Shown: one piece after another, positions 33,402-41,760 of the stretch
How positions within the stretch are numbered: the stretch's first letter is position 1
Layout: every line of letters starts with the position of its first letter
Assembly (NCBI GenBank): GCA_038206395.1
Contig: JBBRAX010000004.1
Coordinates: 174,701 to 238,700 of the forward strand
DNA: 64,000 bases
Direction of reading: 5' to 3'
Source: JAGSPQ01 sp038206395
GTDB taxonomy: Bacteria > Myxococcota > Myxococcia > Myxococcales > Myxococcaceae
The notes under the pieces: model-generated
The model's database searches: none
The model's input: only the letters and a program-made list of their open reading frames with translations
What the model was told of the DNA's origin: nothing
Program-made: the position numbers and the translations under genes

Positions 33402-35279
33402 ATGAAAGCCTGGGCGGTGGCCATCGCCGTCTGCTTTGCCTCGGCGACCTCGGCGCAGGAACGCGTCAGCCTCAACACGATCACGCGCGTCGAGGTGAAG
33501 GGAAACACCGTCGAGATCCAGGGCAGCCGCAAGGCGAGCTTCGCGACCTTCACGCTCTCGAAGCCCTCGCGGCTCGTGATCGACATCTCTGAGGCCGTCT
33601 TCTCGGGGGTCCCGGCAGAGATTCAGGTCTCCAACGGCTCGATCACCGCGATCAAGACGGTGACCTATGGGTCCGCGTCGGCGTCGATCGCCCGCGTGTT
33701 GATCGGCCTCGAGAAGGATCTCGAGGCGGATCTCGTCACCAGCAACAACCTGCTGATCGTGAAGCTGCCTCCCGGGGATCCGAAGGCCCAGGCGCGGGCA
33801 GACGCCGAGGCGAAGGCGCGCGCTGCGGCAGATGCGAAGGCGGCGGCGAGCGGCACTGTGGTCGCGGATGCGAAGGCTGCGAGCGACGCGAAGGCCGCGG
33901 CAGATGCGAAGGCGGCGGCGGACGCGAAGGCAGTGGCAGACGCGAAGGCCGCGGCAGACGCGAAGGGCACGATGGACGCGAAGGCGCAGGCCGAGGCGAA
34001 GGCGACGGCGGACGCAAAGCTGAAGGCGGACGCAGAGGCGAAGCTGAGAGCGGACGCCGACGCCAGAGCGAAGGCCGAAGCCGATGCGAAGCTGCGCGCA
34101 GAGATCGAGACGAAGGCCCGCCTGGAAGCCGAGCAGAAGGTGCGCGCAGAGATGGAAACGAAGGCCCGCGCCGACGCCGAGAACCAGGCAAAGGCCCGCG
34201 CGGAGCTCGAAGCGCGGGTGAAGGCGGAGACCGAAGCGAAGGTTCGCGCCGAGTACGAAGCGAAGGCCCGCGCGGATGCTGAGGTGAAGGCCCGCGCTGA
34301 GCTTGCCGCCGCTGTGAAGGCCGAAGCCAAAGCGCGCGCACAGGCCGAGAAGGAAGCCCGCGCCCAGGCCGAGAAGGACGCGAAGGCCCAGGCCGAGGCA
34401 GACGCGAAGGAAAGGCGGGAGGCCGCCAAAGCAAAGGCCGAAGCCGACGCGCTGGCCCGGGCCGAGGCGATGGCGGTGGCGAAAGCCCGTGCCGAAGAGA
34501 AGTTTCGCCTCGCCATGGAAGCCAAAGAGCAGGCCGCGGCCGACGCCCGCGAAAAGGCCGAAGCGAAGGCCGCCGCCGCGAAAGAGAAGCTCGAGCGCGA
34601 GAAGGAAGAACGCCAAGCCAAGGTCGCCGCTGCGAAAGCCGAGAAGGCCCGCGCCGAGCAGGAAAAGAAAGACCGCGCCGAAGCCGCGATCGCCGCGAAG
34701 GAGCAGGCCGAAGCCGACGCGAAGGTCGACGCCGAGCGCCGCGCGAAGGAAGCGAAGGCCCGCGCCGAGGCCGACCGCAAGGCCAAGATCGATCGCCTGG
34801 CCGAGGCGAAGCGCGCCGAAGAGCAGCGCCGCGTCGATGAAGCGGCCCGCGTCGAACGTGACCGCAGGGCGATCGCCGAGCAGAAGATCGTCGCCAAGGC
34901 CGAGCCCGTCGTGGTTGCCGCGAAGGGTGAGCCTTTGCGCCCCGCGAAGTCGGGCCCTCCGGCCCGGGTCACTTTCGTCGGCTTCAAGCAGCAGGAAGGG
35001 GTGGGGCGCGTCTACATCCGCACCTCGGAGGTCGTTCGCTTCGGAGTCGGCGAGGACTCCCAGCGCAATGTCGTCCTCTCGCTCGAGAACTCGCGCATCG
35101 GCCTGCCCAACAACGAACGGATCCTCGACACTTCTTTCTTCGACACCGCCGTCGCGCGCGTCGTCCCGGAAGAGGCCCCCGACGGCAGCGTGCGGGTCGT
35201 CATCCAGCTGAAGAAATCGGTTGGCTACCGGACCAGCCAGGACGGCACCGAGGTATCGCTCGAGTTCAGCCGGCCCTGA
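33402..35279 (+). CDS. AMIN-domain protein with long Ala/Lys/Glu-rich coiled-coil stalk
   Basis: A 625-residue exported protein (signal MKAWAVAIAVCFASATSAQ). Residues about 22-125 form an AMIN domain (ITRVEVKGNTVEIQGSRKA, SRLVIDISEAVF). About 390 residues of charged, Ala-rich repeats (DAKAAADAKAAADAKA-like) follow, a long helix like TolA. A second AMIN-like domain closes the protein (RVTFVGFKQQEGVGRVYIRT to GTEVSLEFSRP). AMIN domains bind peptidoglycan or envelope machines. The gene ends 21 bp before lptD, so an envelope-assembly role in one operon is likely. Start: the ATG at the signal peptide; a GTG lies one codon earlier. Confidence 0.85.
   Translation: MKAWAVAIAVCFASATSAQERVSLNTITRVEVKGNTVEIQGSRKASFATFTLSKPSRLVIDISEAVFSGVPAEIQVSNGSITAIKTVTYGSASASIARVLIGLEKDLEADLVTSNNLLIVKLPPGDPKAQARADAEAKARAAADAKAAASGTVVADAKAASDAKAAADAKAAADAKAVADAKAAADAKGTMDAKAQAEAKATADAKLKADAEAKLRADADARAKAEADAKLRAEIETKARLEAEQKVRAEMETKARADAENQAKARAELEARVKAETEAKVRAEYEAKARADAEVKARAELAAAVKAEAKARAQAEKEARAQAEKDAKAQAEADAKERREAAKAKAEADALARAEAMAVAKARAEEKFRLAMEAKEQAAADAREKAEAKAAAAKEKLEREKEERQAKVAAAKAEKARAEQEKKDRAEAAIAAKEQAEADAKVDAERRAKEAKARAEADRKAKIDRLAEAKRAEEQRRVDEAARVERDRRAIAEQKIVAKAEPVVVAAKGEPLRPAKSGPPARVTFVGFKQQEGVGRVYIRTSEVVRFGVGEDSQRNVVLSLENSRIGLPNNERILDTSFFDTAVARVVPEEAPDGSVRVVIQLKKSVGYRTSQDGTEVSLEFSRP
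33780..34860. repeat. Degenerate repeats encoding the Ala-rich helical stalk
   Basis: A long run of gcgaaggc/gcagacgcga-type units inside the AMIN gene. They keep a heptad-like pattern of Ala, Lys, Glu and Asp. The cleanest stretch is about 33830-34020. Confidence 0.65.
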
Positions 35280-35300
35280 GTAGTCTAAAGAAGCGCCCCG

Positions 35301-37718
35301 ATGCCCCTGGTGTTCATCATCGTCGCGGCGCTGGGGGCAGAGCCTTCGGTGATCGAGCTCACGGCCGAGCAGGTCGTGCACGACGGGAAGGCGCGCCGGG
35401 CCTACGCCGAAGGCAATGCCGAGCTCACCACTGGCAACGCCGCGCTGCACGCCGATCGCATCACGTGGGATCGCGACACGAACTCGGCCACCGCGATCGG
35501 CCATGTCGCGCTGCGGCTCACTGGCCCCGATTTGATGGTCGTGATCGCCGACGTTCTCTCGGTTCGGTTCGAAGACGACGAGGTGAAAGAGGTCTTCGTC
35601 AACGACGGCAAGGTGCTTGGCAAGACGAACATCACTCCCGCCGCGCTGCGCGCGATCACCACCCCCGATGGGCTCAACAAGGCGGGCACCACCACGCTGC
35701 TGTTGGTCGGCAACCACCTCGTGCGTGACGACGGCAAGTGGCGGGTCGAGCGGCTCGAGCTCGTGCCCTGCGAGTGCAACTTCGACAACCCGTCCTGGTC
35801 GATTCGTTCGAGCAGCGCGGCGATCGACACCGCCGACAGCCGCGCGTCGTTGTGGAACTCCACCGTCCGCGTTCACGGAGTCCCCGTGCTCTGGCTGCCG
35901 TGGATCTCGCTGCCGCTGTCGAACCGGCAGACTGGCCTGCTCGCGCCGCGCCCCGGCTACTCGGTGCTCAACGGCTTCATCGTCGAACAGCCGCTGTTCA
36001 TCACCCTGGGCCGCAGCTTCGATCTCACCCTCACGCCCGGCTTCTTCGGCGGCGTGCCGTCCCAGGCGATCGGCATCTGGGGCCCGCGGCTGCTCACCGA
36101 GTTCCGCTACGCGCCCACGGCGAACATCACCGGAAGGCTAAGCCTCGGCTTGCTGTGGGATCTCAAAGGCAACCGCAGCCCGCTGAATCCGTTTGTGCCA
36201 CGGCCGGGAACGCGCGGGCTCCGCGGCGAAGGCTCGTGGCAGCACGCGCAGGAGCTCGGCTCGGGCTGGTTCAATCGCGTCGACGCGTCCTTTTTCTCTG
36301 ACGCGTACTACCAGCGCGACTTCGTCTCGGACGTGCTCGCGAAGGAAGCGGGCTACCTGCGGTCGACCGCGACCGTTTTTCACCGCGGCCCGGATCATTG
36401 GGTCGGCGTGGACATCGGCCTGCGTCAGGATCTTCAGCTGGGCTACCCGCTGCTCGGCAGTGCGCAGTTGGTCGCCGGCGAGCCGCTGTACGGACCGACG
36501 CCGCTTCATCGCTTGCCTGCGATCACGTGGGCCCTGCCCGAACGGAAGTTGATCGGGCTGGTGACTTTCGGGGTGGTGGCGGATGCGGTGCGGCTCGCTC
36601 CGGTGCGGGGGCAGTCGGGCGATGAAGGCGTGCTGGCCGACGAAGGCCGCGCGAACGGGCAGAGCACCGAGTGCCTCTCGCAGCGGCTCTACTCCATCGG
36701 CTCGAATCCCGCGTGCGGCACCTTCACCGAGCCGTCGCAGGGAAATGGCGTCTGGGATCCGGGCGAGCGCGAGGCGCGCGATCGCTTCCAGCTGATGCCG
36801 CGGCTCTCGGCCTCGTTGCCGCTGGTCGTCGCGCGGCTCACCCCGTATGCGGCGTGGCGGCAAGGCGTCTGGCTGGGCGAGCGCACCGGCACTGTCACCC
36901 ACCGCGGCTACCCGATTCTCGGCGCCCGCCTCGACACCGAGCTGGCCCGGAACTTCGGCTCGATTCGGCATGCGATCGCTCCCGCGGTCGAGCTGCGGAG
37001 CGTGCCTTTCGTGGTGGGCTCGGCGCCCGCTCCGTATGACGAGGTCGACACCGCGATCCCCGGCACGTCCGACCAGCTGCAGGCGGTCGCCGAGCTGCGC
37101 CAGCGCCTCACCCGCGACGGCGCTGAGCTCTTGAAGCTGAACGTGGGGCAGGGCGTGCAGTTGTCGGGCGCGTCGCCGACTGCCGGAGAGACGTACGGGA
37201 ATGTTGGGACGCGGTACGGGTGGGTCGGCCTCGAGGTGGGCGCCCGCGTGGATCCCGTGCTGGCGCGGCTGACCCGGCTCGGCGCCGTCGCGACGGTCGA
37301 AGACGGGCAGGGGCACGGGGGGTTCGCGGCCTACGAGAACCTGATCAACGACGGTACCGATCGATCGCGGCGGCCCATCGATCTGCTCTTCGCTCCGCCG
37401 GTTCGCACGGCTTACACCGGGCGCGCCCAGTCGCTGGCCTTCGGCGCCCACTGGAAGCTGGGTGGGTTTGGCCTGCGCTACGACGCCCTGCTGCTCGACC
37501 AGAAGTTCACCGCCGACCTCGAGGTGAAGATCGCGATGGCCCTCGTCCAGCACACGGTCGGCGTCTCCTATGCCCCCGCCTGCGACTGCTTCCGCCTCGA
37601 GCTCACCGCCACCCAGCGCGGCGTCCAGAACCCCGGCGGCGGACTCACCTACGGCCTGCCCGACTTCGGAGCCACCCTCACCATCTCGCGCTTCGGCTCC
37701 TTCGGCGTCGCGCGTTAG
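35301..37718 (+). CDS. lptD: LPS-assembly outer-membrane protein LptD homologue
   Basis: An 805-residue protein. A short signal is followed by an OstA/LptA-like beta-jellyroll (IELTAEQVVHDGKARRAYAE, residues about 15-150) and a large barrel starting around VHGVPVLWLPWISLPLSNRQ, the landmark of LptD. Cys pairs at 157/159 (PCECN) and 761/763 (ACDCF) could give the inter-domain disulfides known from Escherichia coli LptD. LptD with LptE inserts LPS into the outer leaflet. It follows the AMIN protein gene closely. No LptE is recognisable in the window. Confidence 0.87.
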   Translation: MPLVFIIVAALGAEPSVIELTAEQVVHDGKARRAYAEGNAELTTGNAALHADRITWDRDTNSATAIGHVALRLTGPDLMVVIADVLSVRFEDDEVKEVFVNDGKVLGKTNITPAALRAITTPDGLNKAGTTTLLLVGNHLVRDDGKWRVERLELVPCECNFDNPSWSIRSSSAAIDTADSRASLWNSTVRVHGVPVLWLPWISLPLSNRQTGLLAPRPGYSVLNGFIVEQPLFITLGRSFDLTLTPGFFGGVPSQAIGIWGPRLLTEFRYAPTANITGRLSLGLLWDLKGNRSPLNPFVPRPGTRGLRGEGSWQHAQELGSGWFNRVDASFFSDAYYQRDFVSDVLAKEAGYLRSTATVFHRGPDHWVGVDIGLRQDLQLGYPLLGSAQLVAGEPLYGPTPLHRLPAITWALPERKLIGLVTFGVVADAVRLAPVRGQSGDEGVLADEGRANGQSTECLSQRLYSIGSNPACGTFTEPSQGNGVWDPGEREARDRFQLMPRLSASLPLVVARLTPYAAWRQGVWLGERTGTVTHRGYPILGARLDTELARNFGSIRHAIAPAVELRSVPFVVGSAPAPYDEVDTAIPGTSDQLQAVAELRQRLTRDGAELLKLNVGQGVQLSGASPTAGETYGNVGTRYGWVGLEVGARVDPVLARLTRLGAVATVEDGQGHGGFAAYENLINDGTDRSRRPIDLLFAPPVRTAYTGRAQSLAFGAHWKLGGFGLRYDALLLDQKFTADLEVKIAMALVQHTVGVSYAPACDCFRLELTATQRGVQNPGGGLTYGLPDFGATLTISRFGSFGVAR

Positions 37719-37749
37719 CGCCTTGACCTGAGGCACCGGGGCTTGAAAG

Positions 37750-39393
37750 ATGCGCCCCATGCCGAAAAGCTCGAGTCTGATTCGCCTCGCCGTGGGCGTC
37801 TGCGTGTTGGGTTTGTGGGGGTGTGGCAACGAGGTCGCAACTCTGGAACTCGTCAGCATCACTCCAGAGAATCCGCGCATCGGCGACACCGTCAATGTCG
37901 TCTTCAAGCTCACCGACTACCGCGGCCAGCCCCTGGCTGGGCAGAACGTCGCCTTCAAGCTCGACGTCGAGAAGCCACTGATCAAGATGGCTCCGGCCAA
38001 TGCGACTTCGCTGAAGGGCGATGGCACTGCCGCGACGACGTTGGTCGCGAGCGGGCGCGTCTCCTCGGTTCGGGTGATTGCGACGGCGGGCGACAAATCA
38101 GTGACTACCCCCCCCATCAGCTTCGTCGGGGCCACGTCGGCGAGCGGACGCCAGCTGACGTTTCAGTGCGGCGAACTCGCAGGCAAGGCCTCAGGTGGCC
38201 GTCACGCGATCGGCGCGTACGACCCCTCGCGCTACCTCATCGCCGGCGTGAAGTTGAGGTGCTTCGCCCACGTGGCCGACCGCAACGGCGACGGCATGCC
38301 CAAAGCTATTGTTGGCTTCATCACCGAAGCCGGTGCAATCGGGCCGAGTAGCACCAGTCAAGCCGACGTCGTCGGCAATGCCGAGATTCTCTACAAGACC
38401 TCGTTGCCCTTTCCGAAGGAGACCGATCCGGGGGTCTTCGTCTGGAATCCGACGGTCGACGACATCCACACGGGCGACTACCTCGTCCCGTTGTGGATGG
38501 CCCCCTTCACCTGGACCGTCAACCCGATCGCCACCTTCGACACCGGCGTCCCTGCCCTGAACCTCAACAACCTTCAGGAGCCGCGCCGTTTCGACCCTAT
38601 TCGCAACCGGCCTGACCTCGTCCCCGCGCAGCAGTACCAGAACAACCCGCGAGACAACCTGGTGTCGCTCGTCGCCTTCACGTCGGGCGAAGAAGGCTTC
38701 ACAGACATGAACAACGATGGCGTCCACCAGGATGAGGAGCCCTTCGACGACCTGACTGAGCCTTTCGTCGACTACGACGACAACGGCACCTGGGATCCCG
38801 ACGAGAAGTTCATCGACACGAACAACAACGGCAAGTGGGACGGCAAGAACGGCAAGTGGGACGGCAACACGGACATCTGGCGCCAGGAGCGCATTCTCTG
38901 GACGGGCATCCCCGCTCTCCAGGACGTCGGTATCACTGCCCGGAATCCGGCTCCCAGCGTGCGTGGTGTTCAGGGCATCGGTGGCCAGCCGATTACCGTG
39001 GGGTGCTTCGACGCGGTTGGGGTCAACTTCATCATCGCGGACCCGTGGTGGAATGCGCTTGCGAGAAATGGTGAAGGCGATGGCTGCTCTGGTGAGTCTT
39101 CCGACGTCGTCGAAGTCTCGGGCGGCAGAACCGGGCCGGCTTTTGGTTACGGCCCTGGCGACGTCTTCAGCTTTTTGATCAAGGACAAGATGGATCGAAA
39201 GCCGGCGCCGATGACGACGCCTCCACAGCCGGGCTGCTTCCCTCCTCCGGGTAACGTCTGCTCTGCTGGCGGCCCCGAGTGCTACGGCTTCGGCGTCCCG
39301 ATCGAATGCAAGTTCACCGCGTCGCCGGAAGAAGGGCACATCGTCAACATCCTCAGCGTCGTTCGCGGCCGAATCTTCAAGAACCTGCCGTAG
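37750..39393 (+). CDS. Lipoprotein with Ig-like and calcium-motif regions
   Basis: A 547-residue lipoprotein with a signal ending LWGC (about residues 22-25). Residues about 30-125 resemble a bacterial Ig-like domain (SITPENPRIGDTVNVVFKLT, LKGDGTAATTLVASG). The middle part has acidic calcium-binding-type loops DMNNDGVHQDEE, DYDDNGTWDPDE and DTNNNGKWDGKN (about 320-370), as in EF-hand or thrombospondin-3 repeats. The C-terminal part is Cys-containing. It is probably displayed on the outer membrane. Two in-frame ATGs, three codons apart, could each be the start. Function unknown. Confidence 0.78.
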   Translation: MRPMPKSSSLIRLAVGVCVLGLWGCGNEVATLELVSITPENPRIGDTVNVVFKLTDYRGQPLAGQNVAFKLDVEKPLIKMAPANATSLKGDGTAATTLVASGRVSSVRVIATAGDKSVTTPPISFVGATSASGRQLTFQCGELAGKASGGRHAIGAYDPSRYLIAGVKLRCFAHVADRNGDGMPKAIVGFITEAGAIGPSSTSQADVVGNAEILYKTSLPFPKETDPGVFVWNPTVDDIHTGDYLVPLWMAPFTWTVNPIATFDTGVPALNLNNLQEPRRFDPIRNRPDLVPAQQYQNNPRDNLVSLVAFTSGEEGFTDMNNDGVHQDEEPFDDLTEPFVDYDDNGTWDPDEKFIDTNNNGKWDGKNGKWDGNTDIWRQERILWTGIPALQDVGITARNPAPSVRGVQGIGGQPITVGCFDAVGVNFIIADPWWNALARNGEGDGCSGESSDVVEVSGGRTGPAFGYGPGDVFSFLIKDKMDRKPAPMTTPPQPGCFPPPGNVCSAGGPECYGFGVPIECKFTASPEEGHIVNILSVVRGRIFKNLP

Positions 39394-39412
39394 CAGCGGC
39401 AGTGCTTGATTG

Positions 39413-39428
39413 TTGATTCAGGAATCAA
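39413..39428. promoter_or_regulatory. Perfect 16-bp palindrome, probable TetR operator
   Basis: The sequence ttgattc, ag, gaatcaa is a perfect inverted repeat lying 12 bases before the TetR start codon. TetR repressors of fatty-acid or acyl-CoA genes typically bind such sites upstream of their own operon, so it probably controls the TetR, enoyl-CoA hydratase and BKACE genes. Confidence 0.65.
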
Positions 39429-39440
39429 TACACCTGCGCC

Positions 39441-40133
39441 ATGGCCGCAAAGGCATTGGCGCAGCAGTCGACGCGTGAGCAGGACCGGCGTCGGACGATC
39501 TTGAGGGCCGCGGTCGAGGTCTTCTCGAAGAAGGGCTACCACGGCTGCCGGATCGCAGACGTCGCGCGCGAGGCAGGGGTCGCCTACGGGCTCGTGTACC
39601 ACTACTTCAAGAACAAGGATGAGCTGCTCGAGTCGGTGTTCACCAGCGGGTGGTCTGGCTTCGTGGAAAGGCTCACCGAGCAGGTCAGCCGCAGCTCGAC
39701 CTTCGAAGAGCGCGTGACGGGCGTCGTTGGCGTGGCGTTCGAGGCGTACAAGCGCGACCCGCGGGGCGTGAAGGTGCTGATCCTCGAGGTCGGCCGCAGC
39801 CCCTCGGGCGGCGCCGTCAACCGCGGCAGCGCCTTCTCTGACGTCATTCGCCTCGCCTCGCTGCTCTTCCAGGAAGCGAAAGAGAAGGGGCAACTGAAGG
39901 CCGACATGGATCCGCTGCTCGCGGCGACGATGCTCTTCGGCGCGATCGAGATGGGCCTGACGGCTTTCGTGCTCGGCCTGCTCGACAAGAAAGACGACGC
40001 GGCGCTCGACCGCGCGCGCGATCAGGTCGCCGAGACCTTCTTGCACGGCGTGATGCCGATTGGTGCTGGGGTAAAAGAGCCATGGACGAACGCGAAGTCA
40101 CCTACGAAAACCAGAACGCAACGGCGCGCCTGA
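39441..40133 (+). CDS. TetR-family transcriptional regulator
   Basis: A 230-residue repressor. The N-terminal helix-turn-helix is textbook (RRTILRAAVEVFSKKGYHG, then IADVAREAGVAYGLVYHYFK, residues about 17-65). The helical ligand-binding half resembles FadR-type TetR proteins that sense acyl-CoAs. A perfect palindrome sits just upstream. Its last 52 bases overlap the enoyl-CoA hydratase gene in another frame; the tail there (NAKSPTKTRTQRRA) looks non-conserved, as if an original stop codon had been lost. Confidence 0.88.
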   Translation: MAAKALAQQSTREQDRRRTILRAAVEVFSKKGYHGCRIADVAREAGVAYGLVYHYFKNKDELLESVFTSGWSGFVERLTEQVSRSSTFEERVTGVVGVAFEAYKRDPRGVKVLILEVGRSPSGGAVNRGSAFSDVIRLASLLFQEAKEKGQLKADMDPLLAATMLFGAIEMGLTAFVLGLLDKKDDAALDRARDQVAETFLHGVMPIGAGVKEPWTNAKSPTKTRTQRRA

Positions 40134-40858
40134 CGATCAACCGCGAGGCCGCGCGCAATGCGCTGTCTCCCGGGGTGCTCGACGGACTGCTCAAGGGGCT
40201 CGATCAGGCCGAGGCCGATGCGTCGGTGCGCGTCGTCGTGCTCACCGGGGCAGGCACCAAAGCGTTCTGCGCGGGCGGAGATCTCGGCGGCCTCGCCGAC
40301 GGGTTCCTCGCCGGCCACGAAGGGCGGCGCGGCTACGGCCAGCTGCTGCTTCGGCTGCAGTCCTTTCCGAAGCCCACGATTGCCCGGCTCAATGGCCATG
40401 CGCTCGCGGGCGGCATGGGGCTGGTGCTGGCTTGCGACTTTGCGATCGCGGGAAGCGAAGCGCAGCTGGGCCTGCCTGAGATCGATCGCGGCCTCTTCCC
40501 GATGATGCTGCTCGCGCTGCTCCAACGGCACCTCGGCCGGAAGCAGGCGCTGCAGCTGCTGCTCACGGGCGAACGGGTGAGCGCGGCAGAAGGCGTGAGG
40601 CTGGGCCTGTTGAATCAGGCGGTCGAGCCGGCCGGCCTCAATGCCGCGGTCGATGCGCTGGCCGAGAAGCTCGCGGGCAAAAGCCAGGCGATCTTGAAGC
40701 TCGGCAAGCGGGCGTTTCTCGCCGCCGAAGATCTGCCGCTGGCCCAGGCGATCGAGCTGCTCGCCGCCAACCTGTCGATCAACGTGCTGGCCGAAGACGC
40801 CGCTGAAGGCGTCACCGCATTCCTCGAGAAGCGCAAACCCAACTGGAAGGATCGCTGA
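40082..40858 (+). CDS. Enoyl-CoA hydratase/isomerase family protein
   Basis: A 258-residue crotonase-fold enzyme. The oxyanion segments are present: AFCAGGDLGGLAD (about residues 60-72) and the second at LNGHALAGGMGLVLACDFAI (about 103-122). The Glu of LGLPEIDRGLFP (about 134-139) matches a catalytic position. Hydration or isomerisation of enoyl-CoA thioesters in fatty-acid or amino-acid breakdown is the likely role. It lies between the TetR gene (52-bp overlap) and the BKACE gene (one-base gap), so all three form an operon. Confidence 0.88.
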   Translation: MDEREVTYENQNATARLTINREAARNALSPGVLDGLLKGLDQAEADASVRVVVLTGAGTKAFCAGGDLGGLADGFLAGHEGRRGYGQLLLRLQSFPKPTIARLNGHALAGGMGLVLACDFAIAGSEAQLGLPEIDRGLFPMMLLALLQRHLGRKQALQLLLTGERVSAAEGVRLGLLNQAVEPAGLNAAVDALAEKLAGKSQAILKLGKRAFLAAEDLPLAQAIELLAANLSINVLAEDAAEGVTAFLEKRKPNWKDR

Positions 40859-40859
40859 C

Positions 40860-41753
40860 ATGGCCGTTTCCAAAGACAAAGTCCTCGTCACCGCAGCGCT
40901 GACTGGCGTCCTCACCAAGCGCGAGCAGCACCCCGGGATCCCGTACACGCCCGTCGAGATCGCCGAAGAAGCGACCCGCGCGTACAACGCCGGAGCGATG
41001 CAGGTTCACATCCACGCCCGCGAGCCCGAGACGGGCGACGCCACCTGGTCTGTCGAGACGTACGGTCAGATCAAGACCGAGATCAACAAGCGGTGCCCGG
41101 TGATCGTGAACTTCAGCACCGGCGGCTTCAACATGGGCGTCAACAGCGAGGAAGAGAAGAAGCAGCGCCTCGAGTACGTCTGGCGCGTGAAGCCCGAAGT
41201 CGCCGCGCTCAACATGGGCTCGATGAACTACGCGAAGTATTCCGAGAAGCGCAAAAGCTTCGTCTTCGACTTCATCTTCCCCAACTCGTTTGGTGACATC
41301 CTCACCTGCCTCAACGCGATTCGAGAGGCCGGCGCGAAGCCCGAGCTCGAGTGCTTTGACCTGGGCCACGTGCACAACGCCGAGCCGCTTTTCCAGATGG
41401 GCGCGCTCAAAGGGCCGGCGCAGTACAGCTTCATTCTCGGCGTGCTCGGCGGCGCGCCGGCCACCACCGACACGCTGTCTCACATGTCGAAGCAGATTCG
41501 CCCTGGCGATGCCTGGGAAGTGATCGGCATCTCGAAGGTGCAGTGGAAGCTGGTCGGCGCCGCGCTGGCGCTGGGCGGCAACGTGCGCGTCGGGCTCGAA
41601 GACAATTTCTACCTCGACACCGCGGGCACCCAGCTTGCGAAGAACAGCGCCGAGCTCGTCGAGAAGGCCGTGCGCATGGGCCGCGACGTCGGTCGCGAGC
41701 CGATGAACATCGAAGAGGCGCGCGAGCACCTGCACCTGCCGTGGAAGTGGTGA
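40860..41753 (+). CDS. BKACE-family beta-keto acid cleavage enzyme
   Basis: A 297-residue TIM-barrel enzyme of the 3-keto-5-aminohexanoate cleavage family (formerly DUF849). Zinc-site HIHAR (MQVHIHAREPETG, about residues 42-54) and GHVHN (FDLGHVHNAE, near 170) are visible, as is NVRVGLEDNFYL near the C-terminus. These enzymes cleave beta-keto acids with acetyl-CoA, giving a CoA ester and acetoacetate. The substrate varies between members and is not predictable here. With the adjacent hydratase and TetR it suggests regulated breakdown of an acyl or amino acid. Confidence 0.9.
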   Translation: MAVSKDKVLVTAALTGVLTKREQHPGIPYTPVEIAEEATRAYNAGAMQVHIHAREPETGDATWSVETYGQIKTEINKRCPVIVNFSTGGFNMGVNSEEEKKQRLEYVWRVKPEVAALNMGSMNYAKYSEKRKSFVFDFIFPNSFGDILTCLNAIREAGAKPELECFDLGHVHNAEPLFQMGALKGPAQYSFILGVLGGAPATTDTLSHMSKQIRPGDAWEVIGISKVQWKLVGAALALGGNVRVGLEDNFYLDTAGTQLAKNSAELVEKAVRMGRDVGREPMNIEEAREHLHLPWKW

Positions 41754-41760
41754 CCTGCGC

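Noticed and set aside
32742..35876. A roughly 1000-codon open frame antisense to the hydrolase, AMIN and lptD genes
   Set aside because: It crosses three well-supported genes; its Leu/Gly/Phe-rich repeats are the reverse reading of the Ala/Lys stalk codons.
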